Source: Algibacter mikhailovii (GTDB taxonomy: Bacteria > Bacteroidota > Bacteroidia > Flavobacteriales > Flavobacteriaceae). Taken from it: a DNA stretch of 64,000 nt. The stretch's first letter is position 1, and the number at the start of each line of letters is the position of its first letter. Positions 1 to 7,256 of this stretch are shown piece after piece. The stretch lies in contig NZ_BMWZ01000008.1 of NCBI RefSeq assembly GCF_014651495.1, forward strand, positions 124,001 through 188,000. Reading direction: 5' to 3'. Both the position numbers and the translations under genes were made by a program. The notes under the pieces are model-generated. The model was given only the letters and a program-made list of their open reading frames with translations. It had not been told where the DNA came from and did no database searches.

Positions 1-737
1 AGGCAGCTCTAGAAGTTATGAGAGATGTTGATTCTGATATGTCCAAGGCGACTAAAGAACAACGTGCTATTTTTGATGCTGCTAATGGTGTTGCCGAATA
101 CGATAAATGTGTTGATATATCTACTAAAGCATCTATTAAAGAAATGGTGTTACCAGGATTATTAGCAATTGCTGTTCCTGTAGCTGTTGGATTTATTGGT
201 GGAGCTGAAATGTTAGGTGGTTTACTAGCTGGGGTGACTACTTGTGGAGTGCTTATGGCCATCTTCCAATCTAATGCCGGTGGTGCATGGGATAATGCTA
301 AAAAAACAATTGAAGAACAAGGCAGAAAAGGTACAGAGGCACATAAAGCTGCGGTTGTGGGAGATACTGTTGGAGATCCGTTTAAAGATACGTCAGGACC
401 TTCATTAAATATTCTTTTAAAGTTAATGTCGGTAGTAGCATTAGTTATTGCACCTAGTATAGCTTTATCGTCTGATGTTGTAACGGCTTATATTTCTGAA
501 GGTAATGAAATAGAGCAAGTTGAGGTAACTAAGGAGGTAAAAATAGAAATGACTGATAATGAAGATGGAACAGTAAAAGCTGTTAAAACGACAGTAACTA
601 CTGAAAATGGAAATGAATCAACACGTTACGAAACATTTACAGGAACTGAGGCAGAAGTGAAAGCTCAAATTGAAGCAGCAGCTGAAGTTACTAAAAGCTT
701 CATATCTTCCCTTAATAAAACTGAAGATGATTGCTAA
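1..737 (+). CDS. hppA: Membrane-bound proton/sodium-translocating pyrophosphatase, C-terminal part (5' end outside window)
   Basis: This is the 3' part of a K+-type or Na+/H+ membrane pyrophosphatase, which couples PPi hydrolysis to ion pumping across the inner membrane. The frame is open from base 3 to the window edge, so the start lies outside. Visible family features are the acidic [10 protein letters not shown]-like stretch, a glycine-rich membrane segment ([17 protein letters not shown]), the substrate-site region GGAWDNAKK and the [24 protein letters not shown] motif in the last helices. After the last membrane helix there is a tail of about 85 residues rich in Thr, Glu and Lys, longer than the textbook C-terminus. 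It would face the periplasm if the usual 16-helix topology holds. A strong terminator follows directly. The family call is very safe; the ion specificity cannot be read from this part. Confidence 0.95.
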   Translation, partial: AALEVMRDVDSDMSKATKEQRAIFDAANGVAEYDKCVDISTKASIKEMVLPGLLAIAVPVAVGFIGGAEMLGGLLAGVTTCGVLMAIFQSNAGGAWDNAKKTIEEQGRKGTEAHKAAVVGDTVGDPFKDTSGPSLNILLKLMSVVALVIAPSIALSSDVVTAYISEGNEIEQVEVTKEVKIEMTDNEDGTVKAVKTTVTTENGNESTRYETFTGTEAEVKAQIEAAAEVTKSFISSLNKTEDDC

Positions 738-760
738 ATAGATTATAAATTTCAATTGAA

Positions 761-789
761 AAAACCACACCATTAGGTGTGGTTTTTTT
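761..789 (+). terminator. Rho-independent terminator of the pyrophosphatase gene
   Basis: An 11-bp perfect stem (761-771 with 776-786), a four-base loop and a run of seven T. It starts 24 bases after the stop codon. The A-rich 5' arm means the opposite strand could also terminate here. Confidence 0.93.
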
Positions 790-818
790 GTATTTTTAAT
801 TTCACTAAATAAGTGTTA

Positions 819-1817
819 ATGCTTAAAAAAGATCCGCTTCAAATTATTGCTTTTCAGACCTATGGGACTGTAAATCATATTTATTTGAGAGGACGGGCAT
901 TGGAAGATGAAAATATTAACCTCGAGAAAAAAGGCGCTTTTAAGTTATTATTTAATGCATGGAAGCGATTTGCTACTGATGAAATTAGAAATACAAGATT
1001 AAAAGTTAAACTGGGAAAGGACATTGTATTTTATACTAACACCAATAAAGATGGTTATTTTATTGTAGATGAACCTGTAGAAGATATCAGTGCATTTATA
1101 AATGATGAAGGTTGGGTTACATTAGAGTTTTCATATGATGAGGAACATTTGTCCCGCACTATTCAATTACATAATAAATTTCCAGCAGAGATGCTTGTTC
1201 CTTCAAAATCAGCATCATTTGGGGTTATTAGTGATATTGATGATACCATTTTGCATACGGGTTTAGTTTCTGTCTTAAAGTGGCGTGTCCTTATTAATAC
1301 GTTATTGACTTCGGCGGGTAGTCGGATTCCTTTGGAAGGCGCACCTGAATTTTATCATTTATTACATAAGGGAAAGACTGGGCAGGAAGTAAATCCAATT
1401 TTTTATGTCAGTCACAGTCCATGGAATTTATATAGATATTTGGAATATTTTTTGAATAAAAACAAGTTTCCAAAAGGGCCAATTATTCTAAGAAGTTTTC
1501 CAAAGTTATTTTATAATAGAAATAAAAATAGTAAACCAAGAAAGCATAAGGAGATTCTTAATTTATTGCAAACCTATACGGAACTCAGGTTTATTCTTAT
1601 TGGGGATATAGGGCAGCATGATCCTTTTATTTATTATGAGATTGCAGAAGAATACCCTAAGCGAATTGCTGCCATATATTTGCGAAGTGTTTCTCATAAA
1701 GAAAAAATAGAAAGCGTAAAATTACTATACGCTGAATTTACAGCCATTCCCATGCTTTTAGTCGAAGATAGTATACAGGCTTTAGAACATGCAAAATGGC
1801 ATGGATTTATTCAATGA
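819..1817 (+). CDS. App1/DUF2183 family phosphatase (putative phosphatidate phosphatase)
   Basis: This is a 332-residue protein of the App1 (DUF2183) family, HAD-like phosphatases whose yeast member dephosphorylates phosphatidate. Seen in the sequence: the catalytic Asp motif GVISDIDDTILHTG at about residues 136-149, then YVSHSPWNLYRYLEYFL and FPKGPIILR, which are typical of the family, and a late IGDIGQHDPFIY acidic motif. There is no signal peptide. I chose the ATG at 819 over a GTG at 813 because only two residues are gained with GTG. The gene stands alone after the pyrophosphatase terminator, with 232 bases to the next gene. The in vivo substrate in bacteria is not known from sequence. 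Confidence 0.85.
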   Translation: MLKKDPLQIIAFQTYGTVNHIYLRGRALEDENINLEKKGAFKLLFNAWKRFATDEIRNTRLKVKLGKDIVFYTNTNKDGYFIVDEPVEDISAFINDEGWVTLEFSYDEEHLSRTIQLHNKFPAEMLVPSKSASFGVISDIDDTILHTGLVSVLKWRVLINTLLTSAGSRIPLEGAPEFYHLLHKGKTGQEVNPIFYVSHSPWNLYRYLEYFLNKNKFPKGPIILRSFPKLFYNRNKNSKPRKHKEILNLLQTYTELRFILIGDIGQHDPFIYYEIAEEYPKRIAAIYLRSVSHKEKIESVKLLYAEFTAIPMLLVEDSIQALEHAKWHGFIQ

Positions 1818-2000
1818 ACTAAGGGATTCAAAAACGTATACCTTAGGTTTAAGAATATCACGATTAATTGAATAGTTGTTGAGTTTATTAGTTGATAATC
1901 AATATGTTTTAAGTGTTTCGTTTTTTGTCGTAAGAGCACATAAAACGTAATCGAATCGCTTGTTTGTAGGCATTGACAGTTTTTTATAAGAAAAAGGTAG

Positions 2001-2008
2001 TATATTTG
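2001..2008 (+). promoter_or_regulatory. Putative -7 box of the PL6 lyase gene
   Basis: TATATTTG matches the Bacteroidota -7 consensus TAnnTTTG exactly and lies 42 bases before the ATG at 2050. I see no TTG at the usual 19-21 base distance, so this is a partial match. A small inverted repeat (AACCA at 2017-2021, TGGTT at 2025-2029) lies in the presumed leader. The rest of the 1818-2049 gap shows nothing I can name. Confidence 0.5.
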
Positions 2009-2049
2009 AACTGGTAAACCAATCTGGTTGTCCAATATCTATTTGTATT

Positions 2050-3804
2050 ATGAAGTATTATATTTTTCTATTATTCTTAGTTGTGCTTTTGCAGATAAAC
2101 GCCCAAGTTGTAAGTAATCCAGCCGAACTACAAACTGCTATTTCCAACGCTAAGGCAGGAAGCATTATTGAATTGGTTGATGGTGTATGGCAAGATGTAC
2201 AAGTTTCTATAAATGTAAATGCTACAAACTCTCAGCCATGTATTATAAAGGCACAAAACCCAGGTAAGGTTTTTTTTGAAGGACGATCAAATATCAGTTT
2301 AGGAGGATCATATATTATTTTTGAAGGTGTTATTTTTCAAAATGCTTCGGGGCTAATATCTAGTAATGATAGAATAGAACCTGTTATTGAATTTAGGGAT
2401 ACCAGTAATAACGATTGTGAACATTGCCACGTTAGAAACGTTAAAATTGATACCTATAATGGGACCTCAAGTCAAGAGGAAGATGTATTTAAGTGGGTTA
2501 TTATTTACGGTGCTTATAATGAAGTGAGCTATTGTTCTTTTCTTGGAAAGAATGGTGTAGGCAGTATCATTAATGATAATCATAATAATTCAACCCCGGA
2601 TTATTCTAAAATTCATCATAATTATTTTGCCGATAGAGTCCCGGTAGGGGGTGATGTTAATGGATTAAATGATCAAGATGCCATTAGAATAGGAGTAAGT
2701 TCAAGATCTCTTACTGATTCTTTTACCGAGGTCTATGATAACTTTTTTAATAATTGGGCTGGAGAAGTTGAAATTATTTCAAATAAATGTGGAAGTAATA
2801 AGTACTATAATAATTCCTTCAGGGATTACCAAGGCACATTAACCTTAAGGCATGGTAATAACACTGAAGTTTTTGGTAATTACTTCTTTGGGAATAATAA
2901 TCCTTTTTCTGGAGGGATTAGAATTATTGGTGAAGATCATAAAGTTTATAATAATTATTTTCAAGACCTTAATTATAGAAAACCTAGTGGGTCAGGCTCC
3001 AACACTACAGGAGCTCTTAATGTCTCTAATGGAAAACCTGATTCAGCGCTCAATGAGTATTATCAGGTAAAGAATGTACAGATTATAAATAATACTATAG
3101 TAAATTCAGATTATGCCATTAGAGTAGGAACTAAGACAAACAGTACGCTTACTTTGGCGCCAGAAAACGTTTTAATTGCCAATAATATCATGTTAAACTC
3201 AAGTATTTCTGCATTTCAAGAGATTACCCCACCAATAGGAACTTCAAAATATGAGGGTAATATTACTCAAAATGGAAATTGGGATTTAACCAATGGTACA
3301 AATTCAAACCAGACAGTCGCTTCGGGGTTGTTAACAAGTGGTAGTGATTTTTATAGATTACCATTAGGTAGCGCGGCAATTAATGCCGGTATTGGTTCTT
3401 TTTCATTTTTAACCAAAGATATCCTTTATGGTAATAGGGAGGTGAGTTTTGATGCAGGGGCTGAAGAGTACGGCGCCAATGGCTCAGTTGGTCCCTATAA
3501 AGCTACAGATGTTGGAATAACTATAGGTTTTGGCGCATTAAATTCACTTGCTGTAGGTCAATTGAATTTCAAGAAAAATGAGATAAAACTTTACCCAGTA
3601 CCGAGTAATGGGGTGTTAAATTTAATGAAATCTAATACTATTATTGGAGATGTCAAAATATATGACGCGCTTGGTAACTTATTATACACTGATATAATCA
3701 ATACAAATACAGCCAAAATTGATATAAGTCATTTTTCTAGTGGGGTGTATCTACTGAAAACAAATAAAGCGTTTAGTCGTTTTGTAATCGCTCAAAAATC
3801 GTAG
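2050..3804 (+). CDS. Secreted polysaccharide lyase family 6 (alginate lyase / chondroitinase B-like) with T9SS sorting domain
   Basis: This 584-residue secreted enzyme belongs to polysaccharide lyase family 6, a right-handed beta-helix family that cleaves alginate (or dermatan sulfate in chondroitinase B) by beta-elimination. Seen: a signal peptide (residues 1-18, ending in INAQ), the N-terminal NPAELQTAISNAKAGSIIEL start of PL6 domains, many parallel-helix Asn-rich turns such as YNNSFRDY and YNNYFQDL, and the DAIRIGVSS segment near residue 210. The last about 70 residues (YPVPSNGVLNL through FSSGVYLLK) form a type IX secretion C-terminal sorting domain, so the protein should cross the outer membrane by T9SS. 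No SusC/SusD pair or other lyase is nearby, so it is not in a polysaccharide utilisation locus. Alginate versus dermatan specificity is not decided by what I see. Confidence 0.88.
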   Translation: MKYYIFLLFLVVLLQINAQVVSNPAELQTAISNAKAGSIIELVDGVWQDVQVSINVNATNSQPCIIKAQNPGKVFFEGRSNISLGGSYIIFEGVIFQNASGLISSNDRIEPVIEFRDTSNNDCEHCHVRNVKIDTYNGTSSQEEDVFKWVIIYGAYNEVSYCSFLGKNGVGSIINDNHNNSTPDYSKIHHNYFADRVPVGGDVNGLNDQDAIRIGVSSRSLTDSFTEVYDNFFNNWAGEVEIISNKCGSNKYYNNSFRDYQGTLTLRHGNNTEVFGNYFFGNNNPFSGGIRIIGEDHKVYNNYFQDLNYRKPSGSGSNTTGALNVSNGKPDSALNEYYQVKNVQIINNTIVNSDYAIRVGTKTNSTLTLAPENVLIANNIMLNSSISAFQEITPPIGTSKYEGNITQNGNWDLTNGTNSNQTVASGLLTSGSDFYRLPLGSAAINAGIGSFSFLTKDILYGNREVSFDAGAEEYGANGSVGPYKATDVGITIGFGALNSLAVGQLNFKKNEIKLYPVPSNGVLNLMKSNTIIGDVKIYDALGNLLYTDIINTNTAKIDISHFSSGVYLLKTNKAFSRFVIAQKS

Positions 3805-3807
3805 GTT

Positions 3808-4422
3808 CTAAAACAAGCCATTAATCTCGGCATCAATGGTGTTGATTACGTTTCCTAAGTCTTCAGGATTGTCAACGAAGTCTAATTTGTCAACATCTAT
3901 AATGAGTAGTTTTCCCTTGTCGTAACCATGAATCCATGCTTCATAACGTTCATTTAATCTGCTGAGGTAATCAATACTAATTGAATTTTCATAGTCCCGT
4001 CCTCTTTTATGAATTTGCGAGACTAAATTAGGTATTGAACTTCTTAAATAGATTAGAACATCTGGTCCTTGCACTAAGGATTCCATTAGATCAAAAAGCG
4101 ATTTATAATTTTCAAAATCACGGTTAGTCATTAACCCCATAGCATGAAGGTTTGGCGCAAAAATATGCGCATCTTCGTAAATTGTACGATCTTGAATGAT
4201 GTCTCTACCACTTTGTCTAATTTGCAAAACCTGACGAAACCTACTATTTAAAAAATACACTTGTAAATTAAAACTCCAACGTGCCATTTGGTTATAAAAG
4301 TCATCTAAATAAGGGTTGTCCACAACATCTTCTAACTGTGCTTCCCAATTATAATGTTTGGCCAGTAATTTAGTTAACGTTGTTTTTCCCGCGCCAATAT
4401 TTCCCGCAACAGCAATGTGCAT
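3808..4422 (-). CDS. Deoxynucleoside kinase
   Basis: A 204-residue cytoplasmic deoxynucleoside kinase of the dCK/dGK/TK2-like family, phosphorylating salvaged deoxynucleosides with ATP. Seen: the P-loop GNIGAGKT at residues 7-14, the family motif DRTIYEDAHIF near residue 80, with the Asp-Arg pair and downstream Glu that bind the substrate, and the RSSIPNLVSQIHKRGRDYE lid segment with its Arg residues. The length fits the bacterial family (about 200-225). It converges on the PL6 gene with a 3-base gap and lies 4 bases after the beta-propeller-like gene, so the two minus-strand genes are probably one transcript. Which deoxynucleoside is preferred cannot be read from sequence. Confidence 0.9.
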   Translation of the reverse strand: MHIAVAGNIGAGKTTLTKLLAKHYNWEAQLEDVVDNPYLDDFYNQMARWSFNLQVYFLNSRFRQVLQIRQSGRDIIQDRTIYEDAHIFAPNLHAMGLMTNRDFENYKSLFDLMESLVQGPDVLIYLRSSIPNLVSQIHKRGRDYENSISIDYLSRLNERYEAWIHGYDKGKLLIIDVDKLDFVDNPEDLGNVINTIDAEINGLF

Positions 4423-4426
4423 AATT

Positions 4427-5206
4427 CTATTTTATTTTTAATTGGAATTTTTCTAAGGTTTCACCGTTGTAAATATACAAGGTTTCATTGACTACAAAAA
4501 ACGCTTCTATTAATATATTTGGCGTTTTTATTAGCATGGGTTGCTCACTGTTTTTTTTCAGATAATAGAGAACATTCTCTTTTTTTAAGATTAGATTTTC
4601 ATTATTCTGAATTAGTGAGGTATAACCTTTATTTTCAATTTTCCCCGTCATTCTGCCAAAATAATTATACACATACAGATATGTATCGGTGAGTAGCCAA
4701 CAGTAATTAAAATCGCTTTGTAAGTCTAAAACAGGGTTTTGTATTGGTACTGTTTGACTTCTAGAAGTTCTTGCTTTATAATCATAAAGCTCGAGTCTTT
4801 GTAGGTCCTGATTAAAAACCCAAACGGTGTTATCATGACCCGTGGAAACAAAGGATACATTTAAATAGGGGGTAGAGGTATTGAAATCTACCTTATATAT
4901 TTCAGCTAACCTATTATCAAGAATTATGAGCGTGTTAAAATCTTTGTAAAACAAATTGATTTTTAGGGGGTTGAATGTATTTACTGAATGGAGTTGGCCC
5001 AGTTGTAAATTATTATAGGTGACATTGCCAGATGCGCTTTTGGTGTAGAAAATATTATTTTTAAGATAATAGGGAATGCCAAAATTATCAAAGGATACAA
5101 TACGTTCATTGTCCAATGGGATGGATTCCATAAATACGGCTTCTACTGATTCTTGAGCGAATTGAGGAATAGAAATAAAAAAAGTAAAATAGAGTAGGTA
5201 TTTCAT
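4427..5206 (-). CDS. Secreted protein of unknown function, possible beta-propeller
   Basis: I do not recognise this 259-residue protein by function. It has a short signal peptide (residues 1-17, ending IPQFAQ) and then repeated strand-turn patterns of about 40 residues with motifs such as LYDY, LYVYNYFGRMTG and NVLYYLKK. This is compatible with a small beta-propeller or a repeat protein in the periplasm. It has no sorting domain and no lipobox. Its stop is 4 bases from the start of the deoxynucleoside kinase, a pairing I have the impression recurs in Flavobacteriaceae but cannot check here. The functional link between a periplasmic repeat protein and nucleoside salvage is unclear. Confidence 0.7.
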   Translation of the reverse strand: MKYLLYFTFFISIPQFAQESVEAVFMESIPLDNERIVSFDNFGIPYYLKNNIFYTKSASGNVTYNNLQLGQLHSVNTFNPLKINLFYKDFNTLIILDNRLAEIYKVDFNTSTPYLNVSFVSTGHDNTVWVFNQDLQRLELYDYKARTSRSQTVPIQNPVLDLQSDFNYCWLLTDTYLYVYNYFGRMTGKIENKGYTSLIQNNENLILKKENVLYYLKKNSEQPMLIKTPNILIEAFFVVNETLYIYNGETLEKFQLKIK

Positions 5207-5325
5207 TATAGATTGAAAAATACAAAAAACTAGTTATAATTAGCTTTTTTTACGTCTTTAAACGCTATCAGGAGCTATTATTGAATTGAATCTACAGGCA
5301 TATTAAATTATATTTAATAATTTTT

Positions 5326-5353
5326 GTTTATTAATTTATTATATTTGTTAAAC
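5326..5353 (+). promoter_or_regulatory. -7 box with overlapping imperfect dyad upstream of first GLPGLI gene
   Basis: TATATTTG at 5340-5347 is a perfect -7 box 22 bases before the ATG at 5370. Overlapping it is GTTTATT-N14-GTTAAAC (5326-5332 and 5347-5353). It has the same arm sequence (two mismatches in one arm) and the same 14-base spacing as the two dyads in the photolyase island, but in a different position relative to the -7 box. It may be coincidence in AT-rich DNA. Confidence 0.4.
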
Positions 5354-5369
5354 AAAAATAAACAAACCA

Positions 5370-6224
5370 ATGTATTATTCAATAAAACGTGTCTTTCTTA
5401 TTACGACCGTCATCATGTTTTGCAATGTGTTTTATGCACAAGATTTTCAAGGGAAAGCCTATTATTTTTCCAAAACACCCATGGATCTAGGACGATGGGG
5501 AGCTAAAATGAGCGAGCAACAAAAAAAGGAGATAGCTTCTCGATTAAAAAACAGATTAGAAAAAACGTATATACTCAGCTTTAACAAGGAAGAATCAACA
5601 TATAAGGAAGATGACAAACTTGATGCTATTTCTGGGGCTACAGATTCTTGGGGCAAGAACTTTACCCCTGGCAATCAGTACAAAAACATAAAATCAAATA
5701 CGTTTATTCAAAGTCAGGAGTTTTATGGAAAAGTATTTTTGGTTAAGGATACACTTAAAGCTATTGCGTGGAAAATTGGCACTGAGTCCAAAACTATAGG
5801 TAATTATACTTGTTTTAAGGCAACCTGTTTGCGCCCGGCTTTTGATTTGTCATGGTATAATTTTTCCTGGAGTGAGCTAAGGCGTCAAAGTCAGAAGGAA
5901 GAAGACTCATTGGCAAATAAAGCACAGGAGAAAACGGTTGTACCAGAAAAGAATGACCCTGAAATGGTTGAAGTTGTAGCATGGTATACCCCCATGATTC
6001 CTGTTAGTCAAGGTCCAGGTGATTATAGGGGGCTTCCCGGATTAATTCTCGAAGTGAGTGCCGGTACTACGACGCTACTCTGCAATAAAATTGTCTTAAA
6101 CCCCGGAGAGAAGGAGAGTATTAAAGCTCCGAAAAAAGGTAAAGTGGTTTCTAGAAAGGAATACAAGGCAATAATTACCGAAAAAATGCAAGAGTTTAGA
6201 AGTAATAGAGGCGGAAGGGGTTAA
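5370..6224 (+). CDS. GLPGLI family secreted protein (first of a tandem pair)
   Basis: A 284-residue exported protein of the GLPGLI family (TIGR01200/PF09697), known in Bacteroidota but of unknown function. Seen: a signal peptide (about residues 1-22, ending VFYAQ), an N-terminal DFQGKAYYFSK strand, the conserved IGNYTCFKAT, and the signature GDYRGLPGLILEV at about residues 215-228, followed by a C-terminal KAPKKGKVVSRKEY segment and a Gly/Arg-rich end. The next gene is a clear paralogue: the same order of motifs, nearly the same length and the same Gly/Arg-rich C-terminus. The large CarboxypepD_reg/TonB-plug protein further down probably belongs to the same unit. A GLPGLI-barrel pairing is common in the phylum; its role is unknown. 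Confidence 0.85.
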   Translation: MYYSIKRVFLITTVIMFCNVFYAQDFQGKAYYFSKTPMDLGRWGAKMSEQQKKEIASRLKNRLEKTYILSFNKEESTYKEDDKLDAISGATDSWGKNFTPGNQYKNIKSNTFIQSQEFYGKVFLVKDTLKAIAWKIGTESKTIGNYTCFKATCLRPAFDLSWYNFSWSELRRQSQKEEDSLANKAQEKTVVPEKNDPEMVEVVAWYTPMIPVSQGPGDYRGLPGLILEVSAGTTTLLCNKIVLNPGEKESIKAPKKGKVVSRKEYKAIITEKMQEFRSNRGGRG

Positions 6225-6327
6225 TCAATAAGGTATCATGCAGTTTGGTGACTTGCTTGCCATAAATTGTTTAACAAAATTTTATGAAAAAGCCATTAAA
6301 CTAAGTTGAGGCGGTAGGGTCTAAGAG

Positions 6328-6345
6328 TTGTCCTTATAAGGACAA
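6328..6345. promoter_or_regulatory. 18-bp perfect palindrome upstream of second GLPGLI gene
   Basis: TTGTCCTTATAAGGACAA reads identically on both strands. It lies 40 bases before the ATG at 6386, inside the 161-base gap between the two GLPGLI genes. It is a good candidate operator or, as RNA, a hairpin without a proper loop. No other copy was noticed in the window. Confidence 0.5.
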
Positions 6346-6385
6346 AAATTAGTCGTTTTTATTTAATAGGTTAACCTTCCATTTC

Positions 6386-7237
6386 ATGAAATTATTTTTT
6401 AGAAAGCTTTTCGTTTTATTTTTTGTTTTATTTATTTCCATTCCCATTGAGGCTCAAGACTTTCAGGGTAAAGCTTATTACATGTCTAAAACAGATGTTG
6501 ATATGAGCAATTTTGGAAGGCCGGATATGTCCGAAGATCAAAAAAAACGCATGGCAGAACGGTTAAAAAGTATGTTTGAAAAGACATACATACTTTCATT
6601 TAATAAAATAGAATCCATTTATAAAGTTGAAGAACAGTTGGAAGCTCCAACAGCTGGCAGAGGCGGTGGTTTTTCTAATATCATGTCAGGAGCTATTGAT
6701 GGTATTAAATACAAAAACGTAAAATCAAATCAATTTCTTAGTGAACATGAGCTTTTTGGCAAGTTATTTTTAATAAAGGAAGATTTGCAAAAAATGGAAT
6801 GGAAAATGACTGGAGAGACAAAGCAAATTGGTTCGTATACATGCTTTAAGGCCACCACAATAAAAACATGGCAAGATTTTGATATCTCTTCCTTAAGAAG
6901 GCCACCTAATCGTGATGAGAACAAAGCGGATGAAAACAAACAGCCCGAACCTGTTACTCCCAAGAAAGTTGAGGTGGTAGCTTGGTATACCATGCAGATT
7001 CCTGTTAGTCAAGGTCCTGGAGACTTTTGGGGACTTCCAGGTTTAATTTTAGAGGTTAATACAGATAAAACTACCATTTTATGTACAAAAATTGTACTTA
7101 ATCCCAGTGAGAAATTTACAATTAAGCCACCTTCCAAAGGTAAAGTGGTTTCCAAAGAGGAATATGTAGAAATCGCAACTGAGAAGTATAAAGAAATGCG
7201 CGAAAATTTTAGAAGAGGCGGAGGAGGAAGAAGATAG
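6386..7237 (+). CDS. GLPGLI family secreted protein (second of a tandem pair)
   Basis: A 283-residue paralogue of the preceding gene. Seen: a signal peptide (residues 1-23, ending IEAQ), DFQGKAYYMSK, KTYILSFNKIES, IGSYTCFKAT, VEVVAWYTMQIPVSQGPGDF and the signature WGLPGLILEV near residue 212, then SKGKVVSKEEY and a Gly/Arg-rich C-terminus. An insertion rich in Asp, Asn and Lys (about residues 170-190) is charged and probably a loop. Its stop is 19 bases before the barrel protein start, so the two are likely co-transcribed. Function is unknown; an envelope location follows from the signal peptide. Confidence 0.87.
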   Translation: MKLFFRKLFVLFFVLFISIPIEAQDFQGKAYYMSKTDVDMSNFGRPDMSEDQKKRMAERLKSMFEKTYILSFNKIESIYKVEEQLEAPTAGRGGGFSNIMSGAIDGIKYKNVKSNQFLSEHELFGKLFLIKEDLQKMEWKMTGETKQIGSYTCFKATTIKTWQDFDISSLRRPPNRDENKADENKQPEPVTPKKVEVVAWYTMQIPVSQGPGDFWGLPGLILEVNTDKTTILCTKIVLNPSEKFTIKPPSKGKVVSKEEYVEIATEKYKEMRENFRRGGGGRR

Positions 7238-7256
7238 TTCATACAAAAAGAGATAG

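Noticed and set aside
1811-2035. Minus-strand frame of 74 residues after the App1 gene
   Set aside because: It overlaps the end of the App1 gene, has no family features and no start signal; composition is not like the neighbours.
6269-6301. GTTTAAC ... ATTAAAC between the GLPGLI genes as another operator copy
   Set aside because: The arms are 19 bases apart, not 14, and there is no -7 box in register; treated as chance.
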